Below, piece after piece: positions 27,235 to 34,152 of a stretch of 64,000 bases of DNA (position 1 is the first letter of the stretch; every line of letters begins with the position of its first letter). The stretch is from CAVSUB01 sp963816725. Lineage in GTDB: Bacteria; Acidobacteriota; Vicinamibacteria; Vicinamibacterales; 2-12-FULL-66-21. The notes under the pieces were generated by a model. The model was given only the letters and a program-made list of their open reading frames with translations, was not told the origin of the DNA and searched no databases. Where the stretch lies: assembly GCA_963816725.1 (NCBI GenBank), contig CAWFMC010000018.1, forward strand, positions 62,001 through 126,000, read 5' to 3'. A program made the position numbers and the translations under genes.

Positions 27235-27999
27235 TCACCGCGCACAGGTCAGATGCCGCCCACCATCCACAGGGATGGTCTCGCCCGTCATCCACTTCGC
27301 GTGGTCGGACGCCAGGAACACAATCACGTCGGAGATGTCGTCGGGCTGGCCGGGGCGGCCGAGGGGATGCGTCTCGCGCGACCGGACGAGGAACGCCTCG
27401 TAGGCTTCCTCCGCCATCCCGCCGCGGCGATGGAGATTCGAGACCGTCACGCCGGGATTCACGGCATTGACGCGCACGCCTTTCGGCGCCAGTTCCAGCG
27501 CCGCGCAGCGGGTCATGTGATCGAGCGCCGACTTGCTGACGCAGTAGGCCAGCAGGTTGGGAAATGAGCGCAGGCCGTTGACGCTCGAGACGTTGACGAT
27601 CGAGCCGCGGGTCGCGGCGAGCGGCGCGCTGGCGGCCCGCATCAGCCGGAACGGCGCATGAAGGTTGATCTCCATCACAGCGGCCCACTGCTCGTCCGTG
27701 GTGTTCTCGATGGATCCGCTGGCGATGATCCCGGCGGCGTTCACGAGCGTCGTCAGCGATCCGAAATGTTCAAGGCACGCGGCGACGATCTGGTCCGCCG
27801 CCCCCGGCGCCGTGATGTCGGTTGCGACGTACTCCGCGCGTCCGCCCGCGTGGCGTGCGTCCTTGACCACCTCGGCGAGCGCCGTTTCGTTACGCCCGAC
27901 CGCCAGCACCGCGGCCCCCGCCGCGGCAAATTTCATCGCTGCCGAGCGCCCGATCCCGCTCGACGCCCCCGTCACAATCACCGTCTGAGCCGTAGACAT
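27235..27999 (-). CDS. Short-chain dehydrogenase/reductase (SDR)
   Basis: 254 residues from the ATG at 27999. It has the cofactor motif VTGASSGIGRSAAM, the NAAG motif in LVNAAGIIA, an active-site serine in NVSSVNG and the catalytic YCVSK (YxxxK). The C-terminal VFLASDHAKWMTGETIPVDG is the usual classical-SDR ending. The NAD(P)-dependent substrate is unknown. It could supply the ketoreductase missing from the first cluster, but it lies 14 kb away and its closest likeness is to general 3-oxoacyl-reductase-type SDRs, so that is only a possibility. Confidence 0.85.
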   Translation of the reverse strand: MSTAQTVIVTGASSGIGRSAAMKFAAAGAAVLAVGRNETALAEVVKDARHAGGRAEYVATDITAPGAADQIVAACLEHFGSLTTLVNAAGIIASGSIENTTDEQWAAVMEINLHAPFRLMRAASAPLAATRGSIVNVSSVNGLRSFPNLLAYCVSKSALDHMTRCAALELAPKGVRVNAVNPGVTVSNLHRRGGMAEEAYEAFLVRSRETHPLGRPGQPDDISDVIVFLASDHAKWMTGETIPVDGGRHLTCAR

Positions 28000-28046
28000 G
28001 AGGGGGTTGTAGCACAAACGGCGGCGCCAACGACACTGGGGCTTCT

Positions 28047-28362
28047 CAGGGACCGGGGACCGGGAGCAGGGACCCGGCGCCAGACCGAGAGGACCCTGCC
28101 GCGAGCTTGTGGCGCTGGCGGCCCCAGGCCGACGAGCCCCCGATCCCCTTTCCCGACCCGCTCCCCGTAACGCGTGACCCGCGATCGGATCGGCGAATTC
28201 CGGAAGTCCGTGCTGCCACCGCTTTGTGGCCGACGCCCCGAGCCAGTTACCCTGGTCCCCGGTCCCTGGTCCTCAGTCCCCATTCCCTGACATCGCCGCC
28301 GTCTTCGGAAGAACGGGCGGCGCCTCGGCCCTTGGTCCCCGGATCCCGAGTCCCGAGTCCCG
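28047..28362. repeat. Palindromic word array, GGGACC / GGTCCC, in a 530-base gene-free gap
   Basis: The left arm (28047-28079) has GGGACCGGGGACCGGG-type words. The right arm has GGTCCCCGGTCCCTGGTCC at 28254-28272 and GTCCCCGGATCCCGAG followed by TCCCGAGTCCC at 28335-28362. The gap between the SDR start and the TonB gene (28000-28530) contains this array and a leader hairpin but no gene I can support. Confidence 0.65.
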
Positions 28363-28486
28363 GCACCGTAAGCAAGAGAGTGTCCCCTCCATCCGGGCGC
28401 TGTCTGCGCTGGAGCACAGCCCGGCGATGCGACTCGGCAGGAGGGCGACAAAATCGGGCGCAATCCCGGGCCGATCCGCCTTGAAG

Positions 28487-28528
28487 GCACCCTCCGGCAC
28501 GGCAAGGCTTTTGCCCTGAGCAGGGTGC
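28487..28528 (+). promoter_or_regulatory. Leader hairpin covering the ribosome site of the TonB gene
   Basis: GCACCCT (28487-28493) pairs exactly with AGGGTGC (28522-28528), which contains the likely Shine-Dalgarno AGGG in front of ATG 28531. An inner hairpin GGCAA/TTGCC (28501-28505 with 28511-28515) stacks inside. The fold would hide the ribosome site, so translational control by unfolding or by a ligand is possible. I could not match it to a known riboswitch. Confidence 0.4.
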
Positions 28529-28530
28529 GC

Positions 28531-29604
28531 ATGCCTGATGTCTCGCACCTGCTCGACGTGTTCAGCGCGGCGGAGATCGCCACCGCCGCCGGGGTCGAGG
28601 TGCGCGACGTCCGCGAGTTGATTGATTCGGGCCGGGTGCCGAGCATCGATGGGCGGTTCGTCGCTGCCGGTCCGGCGGTCGAAGCGGTCCGCAGCCTGCG
28701 ATCCGGGGCGCTCCTGACGACTCCGCCCGACCTGTTCCAGCCGTCGTCCACCGCACGGCGCGAAGTGAGCGCGCCGCTGACAGGCTCCGCGGCGGCGCAT
28801 GTCCTGATGCTCGGCAGCATTGCCTGGCTCCTGGCCGGCGCCCCTGTGCAGCCCTCCCCCGCGCGGATCGATCCGGCGAATCTCGTTTACCTCGTGACAC
28901 CCGGACCGGGCGGAGGCGGCGGAGGCGGCGGCCTGCGGCAGCCGCGGCCGGCGCCGCGGGCCCAGATGCGCGGCAAGAGCGAGCAGCGCAGTCCCGTCCC
29001 GACCGTCCACGTCGATCGCGGCGAACCGGCGGAGCCCAAGCCGGCGCCCGTCCCCGAACCCAAGCCGGCCCCGGCGCAGGTCGAGCCACCGCCCCCGCCG
29101 GCGCAGCCCGATCCGGCGCCGCCGGTCGTGGCGCCGGTGGCGACCCGAGCGTCCGATCAGACCGATCGTGCCGGTCTGCCCACCGATGTGAAGCAGGACT
29201 CGACCAGCCGCGGTTCGGGCGACGGAGGCGGCGCTGGAACCGGTAAAGGGACCGGGCTTGGCGAAGGTGAGGGATCAGGCATCGGCCCGGGCTCGAACGG
29301 TGGCACCGGCGGCGGGCCGTACCGGCCGGGCAGCGGCGTGACCCCGCCGTCGCTCCTCAAAGAAGTGAAACCGGACTACACGGAAGATGCACGCCGCCGC
29401 GGACTGAGCGGCGACGTCGAGCTCGAGATCGTCGTCCGGCGCGACGGTAGCGTCGGTGAAGTGCGCTTGCTGCGCGGTCTCGGGGCCGGGCTCGATCAGC
29501 GCGCCATCGACGCGGTTCGCCAGTGGCGCTTTTCTCCCGCGCTGCGTCAGGGCACGCCGGTCGACGTGGTCGTCGAGGTCGCGGTCGAATTCAAGTTGCG
29601 GTAA
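28531..29604 (+). CDS. TonB-family energy transducer with N-terminal HTH-like domain
   Basis: 357 residues. Residues 10-55 (VFSAAEIATAAGVEVRDVRE then IDGRFVAAGPAVEAVRSL) read as a MerR/excisionase-like helix-turn-helix. A membrane helix follows (VLMLGSIAWLLAGA), then long glycine-rich and proline-rich linkers (EPKPAPVPEPKPAPAQ), and a C-terminal TonB domain (PDYTEDARRRGLSGDVELEI, AVRQWRFSPALRQGTPV). TonB spans the periplasm and delivers proton-motive energy to outer-membrane receptors. A DNA-binding-type domain on the cytoplasmic side is unusual. Five bases separate it from the next gene, and together with the VWFA-related gene the three form an operon. Confidence 0.85.
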   Translation: MPDVSHLLDVFSAAEIATAAGVEVRDVRELIDSGRVPSIDGRFVAAGPAVEAVRSLRSGALLTTPPDLFQPSSTARREVSAPLTGSAAAHVLMLGSIAWLLAGAPVQPSPARIDPANLVYLVTPGPGGGGGGGGLRQPRPAPRAQMRGKSEQRSPVPTVHVDRGEPAEPKPAPVPEPKPAPAQVEPPPPPAQPDPAPPVVAPVATRASDQTDRAGLPTDVKQDSTSRGSGDGGGAGTGKGTGLGEGEGSGIGPGSNGGTGGGPYRPGSGVTPPSLLKEVKPDYTEDARRRGLSGDVELEIVVRRDGSVGEVRLLRGLGAGLDQRAIDAVRQWRFSPALRQGTPVDVVVEVAVEFKLR

Positions 29605-29609
29605 TCATC

Positions 29610-30341
29610 ATGAGCACAGTGTCCCTGCTAGTCAGCCTCGTGTCGGTCGCACTTGCGGCGACGATGGCCGTCCTGCTCGCGCGGATGCGGCGCGAAGAAC
29701 AGCAGCGATCCGCCGCCCGCGTGGCGGCGTTACGCGGGATGTCCGCGACCGACTTCCTCTCCGAGGGGGACCTGCTGCCGGACGCCGAAGGCTTCGCGTC
29801 CGAGCCGGTGCCATCCGCCGACAGGTTCGCGCCCGAGCCCCTGACGGAGGAGGAGCGTGAGGTGGGAGGACTCTTCGCGGCACGGGACTCGAACCCGTCG
29901 CCCTGGAGGGCCCGCCTGGCGATCGCCGGGGTCATCGTCGCTCTCCTGGCGATCGTCGGGTCCGTCGCGGCGTTCCGCGGCTCCAGCCACCCGGCGTCTC
30001 AGACCGCCACCGCGACACCCCTGGAGCTGCTCGCGCTCGATCATCAGCAGCACGGGCAGGTGCTCACCGTCACCGGCCGGGTGCGGAACCCGCGCGGCGC
30101 CACGGCGATGCCGAGTCCCACCGCGACGGTCTTCCTGTTCGGCGCCGATGGCTCGTTCCTGACCAGCGGCCGCGCGCTCCTCGAGGTCCCGACGCTGACG
30201 GCCGGCGCAGAAGCCGGCTTCGCCGTCTCGATCCCGGTCAACGGAACCGTCGCGCGATACCGCGTCAGCTTCCGCGACAGCGCCAATCATCCGATCGCGC
30301 ATGTCGATCACCGCAGCGCGCCGGTGGCGCGTAACCAGTGA
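29610..30341 (+). CDS. Membrane-anchored protein with FxLYD/DUF3426-like C-terminal domain
   Basis: 243 residues from ATG 29610, five bases after the TonB stop. It starts with an N-terminal hydrophobic helix (LLVSLVSVALAATMAVLLA) and an acidic linker, has a second membrane helix (LAIAGVIVALLAIVGSVAAF), and ends in a beta-rich domain that reads like an FxLYD or DUF3426 fold (VLTVTGRVRNPRGA, VPTLTAGAEAGFAVSIPV). Such domains are periplasmic or extracellular and of unknown role. Operon position suggests a partner of the TonB and VWFA-related proteins. Its last codon overlaps the next start (GTGA). Confidence 0.65.
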   Translation: MSTVSLLVSLVSVALAATMAVLLARMRREEQQRSAARVAALRGMSATDFLSEGDLLPDAEGFASEPVPSADRFAPEPLTEEEREVGGLFAARDSNPSPWRARLAIAGVIVALLAIVGSVAAFRGSSHPASQTATATPLELLALDHQQHGQVLTVTGRVRNPRGATAMPSPTATVFLFGADGSFLTSGRALLEVPTLTAGAEAGFAVSIPVNGTVARYRVSFRDSANHPIAHVDHRSAPVARNQ

Positions 30342-31390
30342 GGCCCGAAATGCCGATGCAGGCCCGTGTTGCCATCGCCGCCGCGCTGGCGGCAGTTGCC
30401 GTCGTCACGCTCGGCGCCCAACAGACCCAGCCGCCGAAAGACGACTCCGAGAAATTCAAGTTCCGCAGCGCCGTGGAGCTGGTCAACGTCACCGCGACGG
30501 TGAGCGACGCCAGCGGCCGCTTCGTCCGCGGGCTGCGCCAGGAGGACTTCCGCGTCTTCGAAGACGGCCAGCAGCAACCGCTGACGCACTTCAGCGCGGA
30601 GCGAGTCCCGGTCAGCCTGGGCATCGCGCTGGACACCAGCAACAGCATGAACGGCGAGAAGATGGACGCCGCGCGCGAGGCGTTGACGCGGTTCCTCGTC
30701 GATCTGCTGGACCCCGAGGACGAAGTGTTCCTCTATCGCTTCTCGACCGTCCCCGAACTGGTCGAGGGCTGGACCACCAACCGCGAGCGGCTGCAATCGC
30801 GGCTGCGCCGCATGGCGCCCGACGGCGGCACGGCGATGTACGACGCGATCGCGGAAGCCATTCCGCTGGCGCAGTCCGGACGGCATCGCAAGAAGGCGCT
30901 GCTCATCATCTCGGATGGTAACGACACCAACAGCCAGGAGACCATCAGCGACGTCAAGCGCCAGATCCGCGAGAGTGAGGTGCTGGTCTACGCGATCGGC
31001 ATCGACGGCCGGAGCACCGTGCCCACCTACAGTGGCGGACAGGGCGGCCAGCGTCAGCCGCCGGCGTTCCCGTTCCCGTTCCCCGGCGGGCGGCGCCTCC
31101 CGGGGTCGCCGGGCTCCCCGACGATGCCCCGCCGCTCCGGTATGTCCGATCGCGTGAACGCTGACGCGCTGCGCCAGCTCACCGACGACAGCGGCGGCCG
31201 CACGGAAATCGTCCGGAGCCCGCGCGATCTCGACCCGGCCACCGCGGGCATCTCCGACGAGTTGAGCCAGCAATACTCGCTCGGCTATCCGTCGACGGGC
31301 AAAGACGACGGCCGCTGGCACGCGATCACCGTCGAGGTCAATCGACCGGGACTGCGCGTCAGGGCGCGACGCGGGTTCATTGCGAGGTGA
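30338..31390 (+). CDS. VWFA-related protein of the acidobacterial type
   Basis: 350 residues with a signal peptide (ARVAIAAALAAVAVVTLGAQ). A beta domain of the acidobacterial VWFA-related type follows (VELVNVTATVSDASGRFVRG, EDFRVFEDGQQQPL), then a von Willebrand A fold with the metal-ion (MIDAS) motif DTSNS (about residue 107) and the Thr-containing GGTAMYDAI loop. Family members are secreted or periplasmic and may bind protein or metal ligands, but none has a firm function. An insertion rich in Pro, Gly and Arg (PPAFPFPFPGGRR) breaks the domain. The start is GTG 30338, overlapping the previous stop; ATG 30350 is an alternative. Confidence 0.85.
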   Translation: MRPEMPMQARVAIAAALAAVAVVTLGAQQTQPPKDDSEKFKFRSAVELVNVTATVSDASGRFVRGLRQEDFRVFEDGQQQPLTHFSAERVPVSLGIALDTSNSMNGEKMDAAREALTRFLVDLLDPEDEVFLYRFSTVPELVEGWTTNRERLQSRLRRMAPDGGTAMYDAIAEAIPLAQSGRHRKKALLIISDGNDTNSQETISDVKRQIRESEVLVYAIGIDGRSTVPTYSGGQGGQRQPPAFPFPFPGGRRLPGSPGSPTMPRRSGMSDRVNADALRQLTDDSGGRTEIVRSPRDLDPATAGISDELSQQYSLGYPSTGKDDGRWHAITVEVNRPGLRVRARRGFIAR

Positions 31391-31631
31391 CGGTTCGGGA
31401 ACCGGTCAGGATTCTACGGGTTCGATAGGTTCGAGCGGTTCGACAGGTGCTCGTTCGCGGGTTCGACAGGTTCCACGCTCGCTTCGCTTCGCTGGTTCGG
31501 CTGAAACGCCGCAAGAGCGACGACCCGTAAGGATGCCGCGAATCATCCGATTGCGTCGTCGAACCATCGAACCCGTCGCACCTTCGAACCAGCACCTGTC
31601 GAACCCGTCGAACCTATCGAACCCTAGAACC
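31391..31631. repeat. Palindromic word array, GGTTCGA / TCGAACC
   Basis: The segment 31418-31450 is the reverse complement of 31592-31624 at 31 of 33 positions, built from repeated GGTTCGA words. Looser copies extend both arms. A 100-base centre carries no gene. The same word family forms the array at 57677-57885. Confidence 0.8.
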
Positions 31632-31662
31632 GACTCGATCAGATCTCCTGCTACGATTCCTC

Positions 31663-32400
31663 GTGCGTATGTATGCGGTCGCCGTGGGGTTGAGCATCCT
31701 CGGCAGCCTCGGCGGATTGCTCACCGCCTCGATCTTCCTGCTGCTCGGTGATCGCGTCCGCGTCAAGCTGGTGCCGTGGCTGATTAGCTATGCGGTCGGC
31801 ACGCTGCTCGGCGTCGCGCTGCTGGCGCTGGTGCCCGAAGCCTTGACCAGCCTCGAGGCGAGACGCGCGATGCCGACGATGATCCTCGGCATCCTGACCT
31901 TCTTCCTGCTCGAGAAGCTGGTGCTGTGGCGGCACTGCCACGACGCGCACGAGTGCGAGGTGCACACCAGCAGCGCCGCGTCGCTGGTGATCGTCGGCGA
32001 CGCCTTCCACACCTTCGTCGACGGTGCGGTCATCGCCGCCGCCGTCGTCACGTCGCTGCCGCTCGGGATCACCACCGCGCTTGCGGTCGCAACGCACGAG
32101 ATCCCGCAAGAGGTCGGAGACGTCGCGATTCTGCTGCGCGCCGGTTACTCGCGCATGCGTGCCTTCACACTCAATCTGCTCGCCGGGCTCGGCGGCATCC
32201 TCGGCGCGGTCGCGATGATCTTCGCCACCGATGCGCTGCCGCACGCGCTCCCCTACGTCCTCTCGTTCGCCGCCGGCAACTTTCTCTATGTTGCGATGGC
32301 CGATCTGATCCCGGACCTGCACCACGGCGGGCTCGAGGGTGGTCCGATCCGTCAGCTGTTGCTCATCGGCGCCGGCATCTTTACGATCTCGCTCCTCTAA
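31663..32400 (+). CDS. ZIP-family metal transporter
   Basis: 245 residues with about eight hydrophobic helices. The metal-site helices carry IVGDAFHTFVDGAVIA (His in helix IV) and ATHEIPQEVGDVAIL (HExxxE-like in helix V), typical of bacterial ZIP importers that move zinc or iron inward. A short cytoplasmic loop with WRHCHDAHECEVH is rich in His and Cys and may bind metal. It is transcribed after the GGTTCGA array at 31391-31631. Confidence 0.88.
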   Translation: MRMYAVAVGLSILGSLGGLLTASIFLLLGDRVRVKLVPWLISYAVGTLLGVALLALVPEALTSLEARRAMPTMILGILTFFLLEKLVLWRHCHDAHECEVHTSSAASLVIVGDAFHTFVDGAVIAAAVVTSLPLGITTALAVATHEIPQEVGDVAILLRAGYSRMRAFTLNLLAGLGGILGAVAMIFATDALPHALPYVLSFAAGNFLYVAMADLIPDLHHGGLEGGPIRQLLLIGAGIFTISLL

Positions 32401-32507
32401 CGCGAGCCCCCGGATCGCTGGTTGCCTCGCTGTCCCCTGGAGTGAGCGGCGGCGACGCCTCGCCGGCAAGAACTACGCGGAATTGCCGCACATTTTGTCG
32501 ATATGCG

Positions 32508-32524
32508 CTGGCATCGCCCTTGCC
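32508..32524 (+). promoter_or_regulatory. Candidate sigma-54 promoter upstream of the BON gene
   Basis: CTGGCATCGCCCTTGCC matches the -24 GG and -12 GC dinucleotides with the required 10-base spacing, and it retains TGGCA and TTGC. It sits 65 bases before the ATG of the BON protein gene. Confidence 0.45.
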
Positions 32525-32588
32525 TTTTCGGGGGTGTGATGACGGAACGCCAGCCGGGGTCGCTCAGGCGACCCGGAGGTTTTGAGCA

Positions 32589-33131
32589 ATGAACGCCAGA
32601 GTGATCGCAGCGTGGGTGGTCGCGGCTCTGCTGACCGGTGCCAGCCTGGCCGCCGCGCAGACCGCCGACCCGCGCGACGTGAAAGTCGGAGACAACATCG
32701 TCCGCCAGGTGAACAGCTACGCGAAGTTCACGATCTTCGACGACATCAATGCCACGGTCGACCAGGGCAACGTCGTGCTGACCGGGCGGGTGACCATGCC
32801 CTACAAGAAAGACGATATCGAGAAGCGGATTGCCGGCATCGACGGCGTGAACACGGTGCAGAACAATATCGGCGTGCTGCCGGTGTCGCAGTTCGACGAG
32901 CAGCTGCGCCAGCGGGTGGCGCGGGCGATCTATGGCCACCCGTCATTCTGGAACTACGCCGCGATGGCCAACCCGCCGATCCACATCATCGTGGAGAACG
33001 GCCGGGTCACCCTCACCGGCGTCGTGAACAGCAATGTTGAGCGCGTGCTGGCGCGATCGCTGGCCACCGGGTTGGGTGAATTCTCGGTCGACTCGCAGCT
33101 GCGGACGGACGCTGAGATGCGGACGCACTGA
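32589..33131 (+). CDS. BON-domain periplasmic protein (OsmY-like)
   Basis: 180 residues with a signal peptide (IAAWVVAALLTGASLAAAQ). Two BON domains follow: TIFDDINATVDQGNVVLTG with VNTVQNNIGVLPV, and NPPIHIIVENGRVTLTGVV with an ALARS-type helix. BON proteins are thought to bind phospholipids or envelope components and are often stress-induced. A GGAGGTTTTG ribosome site precedes the ATG, and a sigma-54-like site lies upstream. The gap to the next gene (33132-33330) holds a short run of GCTCGGC words and nothing else I can support. Confidence 0.8.
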   Translation: MNARVIAAWVVAALLTGASLAAAQTADPRDVKVGDNIVRQVNSYAKFTIFDDINATVDQGNVVLTGRVTMPYKKDDIEKRIAGIDGVNTVQNNIGVLPVSQFDEQLRQRVARAIYGHPSFWNYAAMANPPIHIIVENGRVTLTGVVNSNVERVLARSLATGLGEFSVDSQLRTDAEMRTH

Positions 33132-33330
33132 CTCGGAGCGGCACTCGAAACCTGGCCGTGGTCGAGGGTTCCCCGACTGCGGCCATGCCGCGCACGGCGG
33201 GATCGAGGATCAGGAGCGGCGCTGGACGCTCGGCGCTCGGCGCCGGGTCGGCAATGAGTGCTGAGGCCGCCCGGTCGGTATCGCGGCTGGCGTGCGTGCC
33301 TCGAATTGGTGCGTCGTGGCGGCGTCCGCG

Positions 33331-34107
33331 TCAGGCCGGGGTTTGCGCCTCGCGCGCGCCCTTGCGGATGGTCAGCCAGATCATCAAGCCGATGACGAGC
33401 ACGGCGGCGCCAAACGCCCCGGCAAACAGCCACAGCGTCGTGTAGAGGATGGACTGCCGGTCCATCCGCACCTCGATCGCGATCGGCCGTCCGTCCAGGC
33501 GGTCGGTCAGCAGTTGCTCCCACGCCAGGATGTTGCCGCGCTGCACCGCGCTCCCGCTGCTGGTGTCGATGTCACGCGCGTTGTGCGAGATGATCCGGCT
33601 CGGCATGTGCAGCCGGAACGCGACCAGCTCGTTGCCCTTCCAGCCGTAGTTCTTCAGCGTGCCGGGCCGCAGCGCCGAAGCGCCGACGGTCTGCTGATAG
33701 ACGCGCGCGCCATTGTCCTCGCTGAACGAGTAGCGCGACCACGCGAACGGCGCCGCGGTGTGCAGCGAGCGGACGTCGCGGACCTTGAGCCGGACCTGCA
33801 CGAAGCGCCGCCCGTCACGCCGCCACGGCCGGCTGACGCGGGTGACGTCCGTATCCGGCGACTCATACGCCGCGCGGATGGCGTCGCGATCGACTTGCGC
33901 CGCGGGGTCGGTGTCGAGCGTGAGCCCGCGAAGAGAGACCAGCGCCGGGATCGACGCGTTGACGATCAGGTCCGCCGACCCGTCCGTCGCGAGATAGAGA
34001 TCCTCTTCGTATTCGTATTGTTTGGCGAAGATGCGGCCGCCGCAGGCCGCGGTGGCGCCCGCTGCGATCAGGACGATCAGCAGCGCGGCGCGAACCCGAA
34101 CTGACAT
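33331..34107 (-). CDS. Putative lipoprotein with C-terminal membrane helix
   Basis: 258 residues from the ATG at 34107. A lipobox-like AACGG follows the N-terminal hydrophobic stretch (ALLIVLIAAGATAAC), which would anchor it as a lipoprotein. The body is beta-rich (DLYLATDGSADLIVNASIPA, EDNGARVYQQTVGASALR) and ends with a second hydrophobic segment (LYTTLWLFAGAFGAAVLVIG) and a basic cytoplasmic tail. I do not recognise a family. A topology with both lipid anchor and transmembrane helix is uncommon. It is divergent from polA over 45 bases. Confidence 0.6.
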   Translation of the reverse strand: MSVRVRAALLIVLIAAGATAACGGRIFAKQYEYEEDLYLATDGSADLIVNASIPALVSLRGLTLDTDPAAQVDRDAIRAAYESPDTDVTRVSRPWRRDGRRFVQVRLKVRDVRSLHTAAPFAWSRYSFSEDNGARVYQQTVGASALRPGTLKNYGWKGNELVAFRLHMPSRIISHNARDIDTSSGSAVQRGNILAWEQLLTDRLDGRPIAIEVRMDRQSILYTTLWLFAGAFGAAVLVIGLMIWLTIRKGAREAQTPA

Positions 34108-34118
34108 CCCTCGAATGA

Positions 34119-34124
34119 TATACT
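34119..34124 (+). promoter_or_regulatory. Candidate -10 element TATACT upstream of polA
   Basis: TATACT lies 28 bases before the polA ATG in a 45-base divergent gap. Weak -35 context; it is supported mainly by the matching hexamers before pcnB and the antiporter gene. Confidence 0.4.
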
Positions 34125-34152
34125 CATTCGTCTTGCCCGCTCCGCTCGCCCG

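Noticed and set aside
28400..28486. Possible c-di-GMP or cobalamin riboswitch upstream of the TonB gene
   Set aside because: GC-rich stems can be drawn, but the conserved core bases of those classes are not found; only the ribosome-site hairpin is kept as a candidate.
29884..29915. tRNA-like 3' end (GGGTTCGAGTCCCG on the minus strand)
   Set aside because: It pairs like a T arm, but it is coding sequence of the FxLYD-like gene and the rest of a tRNA is absent.
31391..31631. GGTTCGA arrays considered as CRISPR or tRNA fragments
   Set aside because: Unit length and spacing vary, no constant spacers exist, no cas genes are present, and the two arms are inverted rather than direct.
33190..33260. 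GCTCGGC word run between the BON and lipoprotein genes
   Set aside because: Only one arm is seen and it is short, so it is not counted among the palindromic arrays.
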